A stretch of 64,000 nt of DNA from Salinactinospora qingdaonensis (GCF_039539445.1 NZ_BAABDD010000002.1:1-64000), one strand, 5' to 3'. Shown: positions 35,434 through 44,100, counted from the first letter of the stretch. Notes: generated from the sequence alone by a model not told the origin. Numbers and translations: made by a program.

Positions 35434-36219
35434 ATGGCCAACGCCAAGCGCACGCCGCTGATCGCGGGAAACTGGAAGCTGAACAACACGCATTTGGAGG
35501 CCATTCGCCTCGTTCAGCAGATCGCGTTTTCCCTTACCGACGACGATTTTGAAGCGGCCGAGATCGCTGTGCTGCCGCCGTTCACCAGCCTGCGCAGCGT
35601 GCAGACCCTCGTCGAGGGCGACAAGCTCAAGATCGGCTACGGTGCCCAGGACATCTCCCCACACGAGAGCGGTGCCTACACCGGAGAGATTTCCGGGCCC
35701 ATGCTCGCCAAGCTGGGCTGCTCCTATGCCCTGGCCGGGCACTCCGAGCGCCGTGAACACCACGGCGAGGACGACGCCACCGTCAACGCCAAGGTCAAGG
35801 CGGCCTTCGCCAGCGACATCACCCCGATTCTGTGCCTGGGCGAGGGTCTCGACGTGCGCAAGGCCGGCAACCAGGTCGCCCACACTGTGGCTCAACTTGA
35901 CGGCGCGCTGAGCGAGGTCCCCGAGGAGCAGGCCCGTCGTCTCGTCGTCGCCTATGAGCCGGTGTGGGCCATCGGTACCGGTGAGGTGGCCACTCCCGAC
36001 GACGCCCAGGAGGTCTGCGCGGCGCTGCGCGAGCGTCTCGGCGAGCTGTACTCGGCAGAGACCGCACAGCAGACGCGGATTCTCTACGGTGGTTCGGTCA
36101 AGAGCGACAACATCGCCGGCATCATGGCCAAGAGCGATGTCGACGGTGCTCTCGTGGGCGGCGCCAGCCTCAAGGCCGATGAGTTCGTCAAGCTGGCTCG
36201 TTTCCGCGAGCAGGGCTAA
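35434..36219 (+). CDS. tpiA: Triosephosphate isomerase
   Basis: A 261-residue TIM-barrel isomerase interconverting dihydroxyacetone phosphate and glyceraldehyde-3-phosphate. Catalytic residues are visible: Asn13/Lys15 (AGNWK), His103 (ALAGHSERR), Glu175 (AYEPVWAIGTG), then the phosphate-binding ILYGGSVKSDN and GALVGGASL. The ATG at 35434 has TAGGAA upstream and follows pgk by 9 bp. A 15-bp stem terminator comes right after the stop. Confidence 0.98.
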   Translation: MANAKRTPLIAGNWKLNNTHLEAIRLVQQIAFSLTDDDFEAAEIAVLPPFTSLRSVQTLVEGDKLKIGYGAQDISPHESGAYTGEISGPMLAKLGCSYALAGHSERREHHGEDDATVNAKVKAAFASDITPILCLGEGLDVRKAGNQVAHTVAQLDGALSEVPEEQARRLVVAYEPVWAIGTGEVATPDDAQEVCAALRERLGELYSAETAQQTRILYGGSVKSDNIAGIMAKSDVDGALVGGASLKADEFVKLARFREQG

Positions 36220-36229
36220 CGTCTGTTGC

Positions 36230-36268
36230 GATCCGGGTTCGCGTCCGCAGCGAACGCGAACCCGGATC
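36230..36268 (+). terminator. Terminator after tpiA
   Basis: A perfect 15-bp stem: GATCCGGGTTCGCGT (36230-36244) with ACGCGAACCCGGATC (36254-36268), loop 9 nt, starting 10 bp after the tpiA stop. It closes the glycolytic unit. Confidence 0.85.
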
Positions 36269-36539
36269 ACACGGTAGATGGGCCGGGCACCAAATCGTGC
36301 CAGAGGAATCGTCGCCGTGCCCCCCATAACCTTCCGAAAGCGCTACACTGCCCGGAAGGCCGCCCACGGACGCGGTTTTTCGTGATGGTCGTACTGCGCT
36401 ACCGTGCCAGGCGGTAAAATTGAGAAATGTCCCCGGTCCGTTGCTCACGACCAGCGGCGTCGGAAGTAGACGGCGCGAACGTGGCAGGGCCTCAGGTAGT
36501 CCATGTCCCCCTCGCCGGGGTTGAAGTACGGGTGAGCGT
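36269..36539 (+). other. Intergenic stretch before secG
   Basis: No gene. A 7-bp inverted repeat CCTTCCG/CGGAAGG (36330-36336 and 36353-36359) encloses a TACACT hexamer, a possible -10 for secG. The secG ribosome binding site is weak (GGGTGAG). Confidence 0.4.
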
Positions 36540-36776
36540 GTGATCCTCGGTCTTTCCATCGTCCTGATGCTACTCAGCGTGCTGCTGATCCTTCTGGTGC
36601 TGCTCCACAAGGGCAAGGGCGGCGGCCTCTCCGATCTCTTCGGCGGTGGTGTCACCTCTTCCCTCGGCGGCTCGTCTGTTGTCGAGCGCAACCTTGACCG
36701 GTTGACCATCATTACGGGCCTGCTGTGGATCGTCGGCGTGGTCGGACTGGGTCTCCTGATCAACCGGGGCGCGTAG
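36540..36776 (+). CDS. secG: Preprotein translocase subunit SecG
   Basis: A 78-residue SecG. Two transmembrane helices (ILGLSIVLMLLSVLLILLVL and TIITGLLWIVGVVGLGLLI) are joined by the family's Gly-rich cytoplasmic loop (LHKGKGGGLSDLFGGG, then SSLGGSSVVERNLDRLT). It is an accessory part of the SecYEG translocon. The GTG at 36540 starts immediately before the first helix. The position directly after tpiA is the conserved actinobacterial and Gram-positive arrangement. rbpA follows 64 bp downstream. Confidence 0.95.
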   Translation: MILGLSIVLMLLSVLLILLVLLHKGKGGGLSDLFGGGVTSSLGGSSVVERNLDRLTIITGLLWIVGVVGLGLLINRGA

Positions 36777-36840
36777 CCTTTCGAGCTCGCCTAGCAGGTT
36801 TTCTCCCCTCATCGGGGCATGTTCTCCGAAGGAGTGTTTC

Positions 36841-37203
36841 GTGGGTGGTGGCAGTGCCATACGTGGCAGCCGCGTGGGCGCCGGTCCGATGGGCGAGGCT
36901 GAACGCGGCGAATCGGCGCCGCGCGTCCGGGTTCCGTTCTACTGCGCCAACAGGCACGAAGTGTTTGCCAGCTTCGCCTCGGAGGCCCAGGTTCCCGAGG
37001 AATGGGATTGTCCGCGCTGTGGGTTTCCCGCCGGCAAGGACCCCGATAACCCTCCGGCGCCGCCGCGTACCGAGCCGTACAAGACGCACCTGGCCTATGT
37101 GAAGGAACGGCGCAGCGATGCCGACGGTCAGGCCATTCTCGATGAGGCTCTAGCCAAGCTGCGCGCCGACCGCGCAGCGATTGAGGCCGCGATGGACAAC
37201 TGA
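36841..37203 (+). CDS. rbpA: RNA polymerase-binding protein RbpA
   Basis: A 120-residue RbpA, an actinobacteria-specific protein that binds the sigma factor and RNA polymerase and stabilises the open promoter complex. It has an N-terminal tail with the conserved GGGSAIRGSRVG opening, a Zn-binding-like core (FYCANRHE, later WDCPRCGFPAGKDP), then the basic linker and the sigma-interaction helix (RSDADGQAILDEALAKLRAD). The GTG at 36841 follows GAAGGAG. A canonical terminator lies 36 bp after the stop. Confidence 0.97.
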   Translation: MGGGSAIRGSRVGAGPMGEAERGESAPRVRVPFYCANRHEVFASFASEAQVPEEWDCPRCGFPAGKDPDNPPAPPRTEPYKTHLAYVKERRSDADGQAILDEALAKLRADRAAIEAAMDN

Positions 37204-37238
37204 GCCGGTTTTCCGTTCAGCGCGCCCACCATGACCAA

Positions 37239-37268
37239 CGCCCGCCAGGATCGGCGGGCGTTTTTGTT
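37239..37268 (+). terminator. Rho-independent terminator after rbpA
   Basis: CGCCCGCC (37239-37246) pairs with GGCGGGCG (37253-37260) across a 6-nt loop and is followed at once by TTTTTGTT. This is the most canonical intrinsic terminator in the window. Confidence 0.92.
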
Positions 37269-37514
37269 GTCTCCCAGGCCGTTGCCGCCGTCCGTCGCAA
37301 CGGCCAGTAGAGGTGCGTTAGCGTTCACCGTGGCTACCGAGAGTACCGAGGCCCTGACCTGGGCATAGGAAACACGAAGAGTGATGATTTTAGTTCGCAC
37401 CGTAGTTTCTCGAATGGTCGTGAGGTGGCTGCTCGCTCGCGCCCGCGCGCCGCTCCCGAGTGCTCTGCTGATGGGGCGGCGCTGCTAGCGGGTGGGGAGA
37501 ACTCGCGGAATATA

Positions 37515-37528
37515 GTTGAATCTTAAAC
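37515..37528. promoter_or_regulatory. Candidate MarR-type operator before mhqO-like gene
   Basis: GTTGAA-TC-TTAAAC is an imperfect inverted repeat (5 of 6 pairs) in an AT-rich island 43 bp before the dioxygenase start. MarR-family regulators typically control mhqO/mhqD-type genes and bind AT-rich palindromes. The assignment rests only on that. The remaining gap from 37269 shows no gene. Confidence 0.35.
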
Positions 37529-37570
37529 AGTTTGGTAGGGTGCGGACGGTCATTCCAAGGAGGCGACCCA

Positions 37571-38551
37571 ATGACCACGAACGTACGCCCTACCGGCATT
37601 CACCATGTGACGGCCATCGCAAGCGACCCGCAGGCCAACGCCGACTTCTATCGCCATGCGCTGGGCATGCGGCTGGTCAAGCAGACCGTCAACTTCGACG
37701 CTCCCGACACCTACCACTTCTACTACGGCGACCGGGCCGGCACCCCGGGCACGATTCTGACGTTCTTCCCCTGGCCGGACGCCCCCAAGGGGCGCATCGG
37801 CGCTGGACAGGCCACCGTTACCGCGTTCTCCGTGCCCGAGGGCTCGCTGGGGTGGTGGCACCGCCACCTCTCCGCCATGGGCGTCGAGGCAACCCGGCCC
37901 GCCGAACGCCTTGCGGAGGACGTACTGTCGCTGCGCGATCCCGATGGTCTGATCATCGAACTCGTGGCCAGTGCCGACTACCACGACACCGAGCCTTGGG
38001 ACGGCGGCACGGTTCCCGTCGAGCACGCCATCCGGGGGATACGCTCGGTCACACTCACCGAACACGACTACGAGCACACGGCGCGGATGCTCTCGGGAAA
38101 CCTTGGTTTCACCCTCGACGCTGAGGACGGCGGTCGCTACCGCTTCCGCACTGCCACGCCCGGCGATTCCGGGGCCGGTGTGGGCAGCATCGTCGACGTC
38201 GTCGCCGACCGCGCGGCACCGCGGGGACTGGTGGCCGCAGGCACGGTGCACCACGTCGCCTACCGCGCCCCCGATGCTCAGGCGCAGGTGGCCTGGCGCG
38301 GTGCCCTTGTCGACGAGGGGGTCTCGGTCACCGAGGTGCGCGATCGCTCCTACTTCACGTCCATCTACTTCCGCGAACCTGGCGGCGTGCTATTGGAGAT
38401 CGCCACCGACGGGCCCGGGTTCGACTACGACGAGCCCTTGCTCCAGCTCGGGCGGTCGCTCAAACTACCGCCGTGGCTGGAGCCCAGCCGTGACCACATC
38501 GAGCGTGCCCTGCCGGCCGTTCGGTTGGGAGACGAACATGAACGCACCTAA
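37571..38551 (+). CDS. mhqO: Ring-cleaving (VOC family) dioxygenase, MhqO-like
   Basis: A 326-residue protein with two vicinal-oxygen-chelate modules. Metal-binding positions are visible as His11/His12 (TGIHHVTAIASD), a second His in the module-2 start (TVHHVAYRAPD) and the Glu in GGVLLEIATDGPGFDYDEP. MhqO/LinE/PcpA-type enzymes cleave hydroquinones. The ATG at 37571 follows AAGGAGG. The next gene, an MhqD-like hydrolase, overlaps its end by 14 bp, reproducing the mhqOD pair known from Bacillus methylhydroquinone resistance. The substrate here is inferred from the pairing. Confidence 0.88.
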   Translation: MTTNVRPTGIHHVTAIASDPQANADFYRHALGMRLVKQTVNFDAPDTYHFYYGDRAGTPGTILTFFPWPDAPKGRIGAGQATVTAFSVPEGSLGWWHRHLSAMGVEATRPAERLAEDVLSLRDPDGLIIELVASADYHDTEPWDGGTVPVEHAIRGIRSVTLTEHDYEHTARMLSGNLGFTLDAEDGGRYRFRTATPGDSGAGVGSIVDVVADRAAPRGLVAAGTVHHVAYRAPDAQAQVAWRGALVDEGVSVTEVRDRSYFTSIYFREPGGVLLEIATDGPGFDYDEPLLQLGRSLKLPPWLEPSRDHIERALPAVRLGDEHERT

Positions 38552-39197
38552 GTCTCGCGACTGGCAGCAGTGGGAGCACGTGGCAGTACCGGCCGACACG
38601 GCACAGGCGCCCACCCTACTGCTGCTCCACGGTACCGGGGCTGACGAGCGTGACCTGCTCGATCTCGGCCACGCTCTCGCCCCGGGAGCGGCCCTGTTGT
38701 CCCCGCGCGGCAGAGTCGACGAGAACGGCGCCAACCGCTGGTTCCGTCGATTGCGCGAAGGCGTGTTCGACGTCGACGACGTGGTTGCTCGGGCCCACGA
38801 ACTCGCCGGTTTCGTTGCCGCGGCCACCGAGCACTACGGCATGAATCGCGACCGGCTGATCGCCGTGGGATTTTCCAACGGCGCCAACATCGCTGCCGCC
38901 CTGCTGCTGTTGCACCCAGAACTGTTGCGCGGCGCAGCCTTGTTCGCCGCAGCCGCCCCGCTCCAGGGACGCGAACCCGAGCACGTCGATCTCTCCGCGG
39001 CCTCGGTGTTCATAGCGGCGGGGACCGCTGATCCCATCACACCCATCGATCAAGCGCGGCTTCTGGCCGACCAGCTCAGCCGGCGTGGGGCACACACCCA
39101 GTTCGCCCAGCACCCCGGCGGCCATACGCTGCCGCCCGACGTGCTCACCGCTGCGCGGACATGGCTGGCGCAACTCGTGTCGGCACCCGCCACCTAG
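38538..39197 (+). CDS. mhqD: Alpha/beta hydrolase (phospholipase/carboxylesterase), MhqD-like
   Basis: A 219-residue serine hydrolase. The oxyanion HGTGADERDL, nucleophile Ser113 in GFSNGAN, an acid in AAGTADPITP and the final His in GGHTLPPDV form the triad, with the family's LSPRGRVDENGANRWFRR. It probably hydrolyses ring-cleavage products made by the dioxygenase. The ATG at 38538 has GGGAGA upstream and lies inside the dioxygenase 3' end (14-bp overlap); the longer in-frame extension to 37971 is the antisense-like shadow of the dioxygenase gene and is rejected. Confidence 0.9.
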   Translation: MNAPKSRDWQQWEHVAVPADTAQAPTLLLLHGTGADERDLLDLGHALAPGAALLSPRGRVDENGANRWFRRLREGVFDVDDVVARAHELAGFVAAATEHYGMNRDRLIAVGFSNGANIAAALLLLHPELLRGAALFAAAAPLQGREPEHVDLSAASVFIAAGTADPITPIDQARLLADQLSRRGAHTQFAQHPGGHTLPPDVLTAARTWLAQLVSAPAT

Positions 39198-39494
39198 CCC
39201 ACGGTAGGTGTCCACGGCGCCTTGGATCGCACGCACGGTCCTTGTCGCCCACCCCGTGCGTGTCCGTCCCACGCTCGGGCCAGAATGCCTGCGTTTCGCG
39301 GCTCGACAAGCAGGCGCCCGTCGACCTGCTTGCCCCCAACACCGGACGGTAACGGACGCGCCAGGATGATAGTCCACTTCTAACCGCCGCGTAGCATCCC
39401 GGAAATGTCTGAGCGGCACGATGACGAGAGAAATACGCAAAGTGCGGAGCACCACCAAGCTGGGGCGAATCACATGATTCCTGGAGGGGGGGAC

Positions 39495-40607
39495 ATGGCA
39501 CTCTGGCGTATCCGAACCGCTGTGGAGGACCGGCCGGGCCGGTTGGCCGAGGTCGTCGGCGTTCTCGCTGAGCACGGTGGAAACATTCTGGGGCTGTCCA
39601 TCCACACCGATGCTGTAGGGGTCGTCGACGAGTTCGTCGTCGACTTCCCTGGGGATCACCGCTGCGCTGTGGCCGAACTCGACAACCGCAGTCGCGACGG
39701 CGACGTTGTGGCCGTTCCCGCCGCGCCCCGCGAGCTCGGTGACGATCTCACCCGCGCGCTCCTGCTGACCACGCGGTTGCGCAGTGAACCCAACCGCCTT
39801 CCCGAAGCCCTGCGGGAGCTGCTGCACGCCGATTCGGCCAGTTGGTCAGGGCTCGGTGCCACTCCCGAGTTCCCCGAAGAGCCCGAGAGCACGATGCTCG
39901 TCCCCGTGGGACCGATGCGCGCTGTCCGGGTACGCCGTCCCGACCGGCCCTTCACCTGGACCGAGTCAGCGCGTGCCGACGCCCTGGTGCGTTCGGTTAT
40001 GCCGCCCACGGGGCCCGCGCCCACCGATGGTCTAGTCACCACCCACCACAGCCTCGAACTTTCCGTGCGCCAGGTCGGCTCCGCCGACGCCGAGTCTCTT
40101 CAGCGACTGCACAAGCGCTGTTCAGCCGAGACTGTGCATCGCCGTTACTTCTCGACCGTTCGTGAGCTCAGTCCTCGAACGCTCGGTGTCTTCTGCGACC
40201 CCGAACATGGGTTGACTCTGGCGGCCTGGCCGATGCGCGGCGACGCTCCGGTGGCGTTGGCGCACCTGATGTACACCCTCGACCCCGGCGTCGGCGAGAT
40301 CGCCTTTCTGGTGGAGGATGCCTGGCAGGGCCAGGGGATCGGCACCTGCATGGCACGGGTGCTCACTGCTATCGCCGCTGACTGGGGGTTGGCCGAGGTG
40401 CGGGCCGAGACCGTGCCCGACAATGCTCCGATGCAACGGGTCATGCGGCGGTTGGGGGCGACCGTGCGTCCGCCCAAGGACGGTGTGGTTCAAGCACGCC
40501 TGCCCATCGGGGGCACCGTGCCCGAACGTCGCCCTGGGCGCCTGATGACGCTGCTGTCCCAAACGGGAGCGCCGGGTATGCCGTTGTCCGGAGCCCCCGC
40601 CTGGTAG
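39495..40607 (+). CDS. ACT-domain GNAT acetyltransferase
   Basis: A 370-residue fusion. Residues 1-75 form an ACT domain (MALWRIRTAVEDRPGRLAEV, then VLAEHGGNILGLSIH), the usual amino-acid-binding regulatory fold. Residues about 195-345 form a GNAT acetyltransferase: RRYFSTVRELSPRTL, then AFLVEDAWQGQGIGTCMARV with the acetyl-CoA Q/RxxGxG/A motif and the C-terminal NAPMQRVMRRLGATV. ACT-GNAT proteins in actinomycetes have been described as lysine acetyltransferases controlled by amino acids; acetyl-CoA synthetase is one known target. I chose ATG 39495 with GGAGGGGGG directly upstream; ATG 39405 is in frame. The 100-residue linker has no recognised domain. Confidence 0.87.
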   Translation: MALWRIRTAVEDRPGRLAEVVGVLAEHGGNILGLSIHTDAVGVVDEFVVDFPGDHRCAVAELDNRSRDGDVVAVPAAPRELGDDLTRALLLTTRLRSEPNRLPEALRELLHADSASWSGLGATPEFPEEPESTMLVPVGPMRAVRVRRPDRPFTWTESARADALVRSVMPPTGPAPTDGLVTTHHSLELSVRQVGSADAESLQRLHKRCSAETVHRRYFSTVRELSPRTLGVFCDPEHGLTLAAWPMRGDAPVALAHLMYTLDPGVGEIAFLVEDAWQGQGIGTCMARVLTAIAADWGLAEVRAETVPDNAPMQRVMRRLGATVRPPKDGVVQARLPIGGTVPERRPGRLMTLLSQTGAPGMPLSGAPAW

Positions 40608-40660
40608 GGGGTAGGCCGACCCAGCAAAAAGGGGGGCGGGCCAGCCTACCATAGTGTTCT

Positions 40661-40694
40661 TACGTCCCTGCGCTGTCGGCGGCGCGGGGACGTA
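40661..40694 (+). terminator. Terminator after ACT-GNAT gene
   Basis: A 13-bp stem with one T-G wobble: TACGTCCCTGCGC (40661-40673) with GCGCGGGGACGTA (40682-40694), loop 8 nt. It lies between two convergent genes and may serve both. Confidence 0.75.
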
Positions 40695-40900
40695 GTACGT
40701 CCTGCCGCGCTTCGGCGCCTGCTCTCACGTGTGGATCAGCCGGTCATTCCACCCTGGGCGGTCTGGAAAGCGTACGGTAGCCACGTACCACTGGCCGCTG
40801 CGGCCCTGGGACGGCTCTCGGGTGCACCTCGTGGTAGAGGGGAGGCGGGGCCGCTAGGTGCGGCCCCGCCGCTACGACCGAGGTGATCGCGCGGAGCCCG

Positions 40901-41185
40901 TCAGCCCTCCGCCGACTCCTCCTGCTCGGATTGCTGTGAATTGTCGGCGGTCTTTGTGGATTCGTCCTGGCTCTTGGACTTGGTGGTGCGGCGCTTCTTC
41001 ACCGGGCGGGACTGATCGACCACCGGCTCGAACCGGGCGTCGTACTCTTTCCTGCACTCGCTGCATGCGTCGATCTCGCGGAGAGCGCCGTCCCACGCGA
41101 ACTGGATGACCTCGGTCGCCTCGACCTTCTCATCGCTGACGGCGTGCAGATCGCAATACTTGCGCGTGAAGACCTCGGTGACCAC
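40901..41185 (-). CDS. Small Cys/His (zinc-ribbon-like) protein with basic tail
   Basis: A 94-residue protein. KYCDLHAV and ACSECRKEYD supply three Cys and one His in a CxxH...CxxC pattern suggesting a structural zinc site. The C-terminal ~40 residues are Lys/Arg then Ser/Gln/Glu-rich (KKRRTTKSKSQDESTKTADN), probably disordered. GTG 41185 (VTEVFTRKYCDLH) has AAGGGA about 9 nt upstream; a longer frame to 41239 is less likely. Similar small proteins are widespread in actinomycetes without known function. Nucleic-acid binding is plausible but unproven. Confidence 0.75.
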   Translation of the reverse strand: MVTEVFTRKYCDLHAVSDEKVEATEVIQFAWDGALREIDACSECRKEYDARFEPVVDQSRPVKKRRTTKSKSQDESTKTADNSQQSEQEESAEG

Positions 41186-41687
41186 GGCGGTGGCATCCCT
41201 TCGGTAGTCGTTACAGGTACTCGCGAGTGAATCATACACGCGTTCGAAGTGGGGTTCCGTGCTATGCGATTTCCGGTATGCGGCGGCATACCGTTCATCG
41301 TGCGGGACGGAGGGAAGCGCCTCGGTTGGGCCGGCTAGCTGGCACGGGGCGATATTACGAGCTTAGCGGAGTATAGAACGTGTTCTCGCGCCGGAAAGGC
41401 CGCGAATTTGGCGTCCTTTCCCTGTGGCACGGGGGCGCATCCGGCAGAAGGGAAAGCCTATCGCGCGTGGGTCAAGGCACAGAATGTACTCGGTCGCGAC
41501 GTGGTGCGCGACGCCCGGCGGGGGAGAGGGGCGTTGCCGCTCGCCGACGTCGCTGTAGGCGAGTGTGGCCAGTGGTACGTGTTCGCCGGGAGGACGAGAC
41601 ACGATTTCTCTTTCTAATAAGATACTTGCTGGATTATTTTTTCGGTGTTCCGTCGTGTTCCTCCCATCCACCAAGGAGACAGCCACC
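41186..41687. other. Divergent intergenic region before doxX
   Basis: About 500 bp, divergent between the Zn-protein and the DoxX gene. It is AT-rich in two islands: 41350-41390, holding the palindrome at 41374-41387, and 41605-41650, where TAAGAT (41618-41623) may be the -10 of doxX. No gene. Confidence 0.5.
41374..41387. promoter_or_regulatory. KstR-like TetR operator candidate
   Basis: TAGAACGTGTTCTC matches the TnnAACnnGTTnnA pattern of KstR-type TetR regulators in 13 of 14 positions. The GAAC and GTTC halves are 2 bp apart, which excludes a LexA box (4 bp). No sterol or acyl-CoA gene is adjacent, so the assignment is tentative. Confidence 0.4.
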
Positions 41688-42146
41688 ATGTCCCAACCGG
41701 GTTCCCCCGCCATCAGCGTGACAGCGAACGTCGCCACGCTCATCGCCCGCATCGCCGTGGGCGCCGTCTTCATCGCCCACGGCGGGCAGAAGCTGACCGC
41801 TGGAATCGACGGTACCGCCGGCGGATTCGCCGGCATGGGGGTGCCCCTGCCCCAGGTGAGCGCCGTCGTGGCGATCCTCGTCGAGGTCAGCGGCGGTATC
41901 GCGCTGCTCATCGGTTTTGCGCTGCCGGTGGTCGGGATCGTGCTGGCCGCCCAGATGGCAGCCGCCTACCTCTTCGCCCACCTGGGAACTCCGCTGCTGG
42001 GCGGTTATGAGTTGGTACTCGTCCTGGGCGCCGCCGCCTTGGCGCTAGGCTTTCGCGGCGGTGATCTCGCCGTAGATCGGCTGCTCCCCTGGGGACGGCC
42101 CCACCGCCAATCGGTGACGCCTACCTCGACCGCTCCGGCCGCCTAA
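41688..42146 (+). CDS. DoxX family membrane protein
   Basis: A 152-residue protein with four hydrophobic helices and the DoxX start ATLIARIAVGAVFIAHGGQK, followed by the typical FAGMGVPLP. DoxX proteins are membrane components that in mycobacteria associate with superoxide dismutase and a thiosulfate sulfurtransferase for oxidative defence; no such partner is adjacent. The ATG at 41688 has AAGGAG upstream. The C-terminal 20 residues are Thr/Pro/Ser-rich. Confidence 0.88.
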   Translation: MSQPGSPAISVTANVATLIARIAVGAVFIAHGGQKLTAGIDGTAGGFAGMGVPLPQVSAVVAILVEVSGGIALLIGFALPVVGIVLAAQMAAAYLFAHLGTPLLGGYELVLVLGAAALALGFRGGDLAVDRLLPWGRPHRQSVTPTSTAPAA

Positions 42147-42348
42147 CAGCTCCGCGAGCCGGTTTACCGTCTCGCCAGCCGCCCGCCAACCTCGTTACAC
42201 CCCTGGCATACCCATGGGCCCACTGGTGGGCGCGTCACCGAACTCGTCCGCCAGTGGCCACGTTCACCTCATCGCTTGGCCATTCGCTCTCAAAGTGGGG
42301 CGCCGACCATCGAGCCGGCCGTGTTTCCCCAGCGGATGGATGCGATGA

Positions 42349-43941
42349 ATGCTTTGTGACGACGGTCTTTCGCCCCCTGACCGACGCACTTTCCTCACTC
42401 TCACCGGCATCAGTACCGCCGCCTTCGTCCTGGGCACGGGTACCCCGGCCCACGCCGCGCCCACCACCACCCGTGCCCCTAGCGACCCGTTCCAACTGGG
42501 AGTCGCCTCGGGCGAACCCACCCCCAACAGCGTCGTCCTGTGGACCCGGCTCGCTCCCCAGCCACGAGCCGAGGACGGTCGTGCCGCGATGCCGGAGCGC
42601 GACTATGCCGTGCACTACGAGGTCGCCACCGACGAGCGGTTCACCGATACAGTACGCCGCGGTGCCGCCGTAGCGTCGCCCGAGCTCGCCCACGCGGTCC
42701 ACCCGGAGGTCACTGGTCTCCAACCGGGGCGCGAATACTTCTACCGGTTCCGCGTCGGCACCCAGCTCAGCCCCGTGGGTCGCACCAAGACCGCACCCCC
42801 GCACCAGGGCACCGTCGACAGGTTGCGCTTGGCCATGGCCTCGTGCCAAGCCTGGTACCACGGCCACTACACCGCCTACCGCGATCTCGCGGAGCAGGAT
42901 CTGGACGCCGTGCTTTTCCTCGGTGACTACATCTACGAGAACGCCATCACCGACGACAATCTGTGGCGCCAGGGCGTCGGCCTGCCGGGAGCCGCTTATG
43001 CGGTGCCCGCTGAGACGCTGGCGCAGTACCGGCTGCGCTATGCGCTCGCTAAGAGCGATCCCCACCTGCGGCGCGCGCACGCCCACGCCCCCTGGATCGT
43101 GACCACCGACGATCACGAGGTCGAGAACAACTACGCCGACCGTGACTCCCGCTACGGTGCCAGTGCCGAGGAATTCGCGCGTCGGCGCGCCGCCGCCTAC
43201 CGAGCCTGGTACGAAAACCAGCCTGTGGGGAAACGGCTCCTGCCCGCAGGCCCCGACATGCGCCTTTACCGGCGGTTGAGCTTTGGCCGCCTTGCCCAGA
43301 TCAATGTGCTCGACACCCGCCAATACCGAGACCCCGTACCGGCCGACGGTGGCGAACCCGGGGGGCAACACACCGATCCCAGCCGTAGCATCCTCGGCCG
43401 TGAGCAGGAACAGTGGCTCTACAGCGGCCTACGCGACAGCAGCGCGACGTGGAACGTGCTCGCCCAGCAGGTGGTGATGGCTCGAATCGACCGTGACACC
43501 GGTGCCGGCACCAGCTACAGCATGGACCAGTGGGACGGCTTCACCGCCAACCGGCGGCGGCTGTTCGACACCCTCACCCGCCATGAGGTCGCCAACCCGC
43601 TGGTGCTCACCGGCGACATCCACCGCCACGCCGCGATCGATCTCAAAGCCGACTTCGCCGATCCCGACTCGGCCACGATCGGTACCGAAGTGGTCACGAC
43701 GTCGATCTCCTCCGATGGCGACGGCGCCGAGACCGATCGTTACGCCCCCATTTGGTTGAGTAACGACCACGTCGACTTCTACGCGGCCCGCCGTGGCTAC
43801 GTGCGGCTCACCCTGACCCACGAGCAGGCGCAGGCGGAGTTTATGACGGTCGACCACGTGGAGGCCGACGACCGTGGAACAGTCACCACGGCCGCTAGGT
43901 TCGTCACCGAGGCCGGTCGACCGGGACTGCAACGCGGGTGA
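42349..43941 (+). CDS. phoD: TAT-exported PhoD-like alkaline phosphatase
   Basis: A 530-residue secreted phosphatase/phosphodiesterase. The N-terminus DRRTFLTLTGISTAAFVLG is a twin-arginine signal with an AHA-type cleavage site near residue 37. A Fn3-like PhoD N-domain (DPFQLGVASGEPTPNSVVLW) precedes the metallophosphatase domain with ASCQAW, LFLGDYIYE, TDDHEVENNY, VLDTRQYRD and LTGDIHRHAA metal-ligand motifs (Fe/Ca site). PhoD releases phosphate from esters outside the cell. ATG 42349 is the only start giving the signal peptide; the ribosome binding site is poor. No PHO box is recognised upstream. Confidence 0.93.
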   Translation: MLCDDGLSPPDRRTFLTLTGISTAAFVLGTGTPAHAAPTTTRAPSDPFQLGVASGEPTPNSVVLWTRLAPQPRAEDGRAAMPERDYAVHYEVATDERFTDTVRRGAAVASPELAHAVHPEVTGLQPGREYFYRFRVGTQLSPVGRTKTAPPHQGTVDRLRLAMASCQAWYHGHYTAYRDLAEQDLDAVLFLGDYIYENAITDDNLWRQGVGLPGAAYAVPAETLAQYRLRYALAKSDPHLRRAHAHAPWIVTTDDHEVENNYADRDSRYGASAEEFARRRAAAYRAWYENQPVGKRLLPAGPDMRLYRRLSFGRLAQINVLDTRQYRDPVPADGGEPGGQHTDPSRSILGREQEQWLYSGLRDSSATWNVLAQQVVMARIDRDTGAGTSYSMDQWDGFTANRRRLFDTLTRHEVANPLVLTGDIHRHAAIDLKADFADPDSATIGTEVVTTSISSDGDGAETDRYAPIWLSNDHVDFYAARRGYVRLTLTHEQAQAEFMTVDHVEADDRGTVTTAARFVTEAGRPGLQRG

Positions 43942-44066
43942 GCAACGGAGAACGAAGGCGGGGCCGGGAGCACCGGCCGGGACGCTGCTGTGACCGATGG
44001 CGCCCCCCGGGGGCAATGTGGCGGGGTGTGGCTTCGGTCTGGGGAGAGCGTGCGGGGTTTTTCGTC

Positions 44067-44100
44067 GCTCGTGCCTCGATCGCTTCGCGATCTCGGCAGC
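44067..44100 (-). repeat. Dispersed intergenic repeat, copy A
   Basis: On the minus strand it reads GCTGCCGAGATCGCGAAG then CGATCGAGGCACGAGC. It differs from the consensus by one base in the inner loop. The core GATCGC-N3-GCGATC can form a small hairpin. Similarity continues outward into GACGAAAAAC. Confidence 0.85.

Noticed and set aside
34213..36327. A 704-codon minus-strand open frame opposite pgk and tpiA
   Set aside because: Antisense shadow of two certain genes with no recognisable domain.
41374..41387. The GAAC/GTTC palindrome as a LexA box
   Set aside because: The half-sites are 2 bp apart. LexA boxes in actinobacteria need 4 bp.
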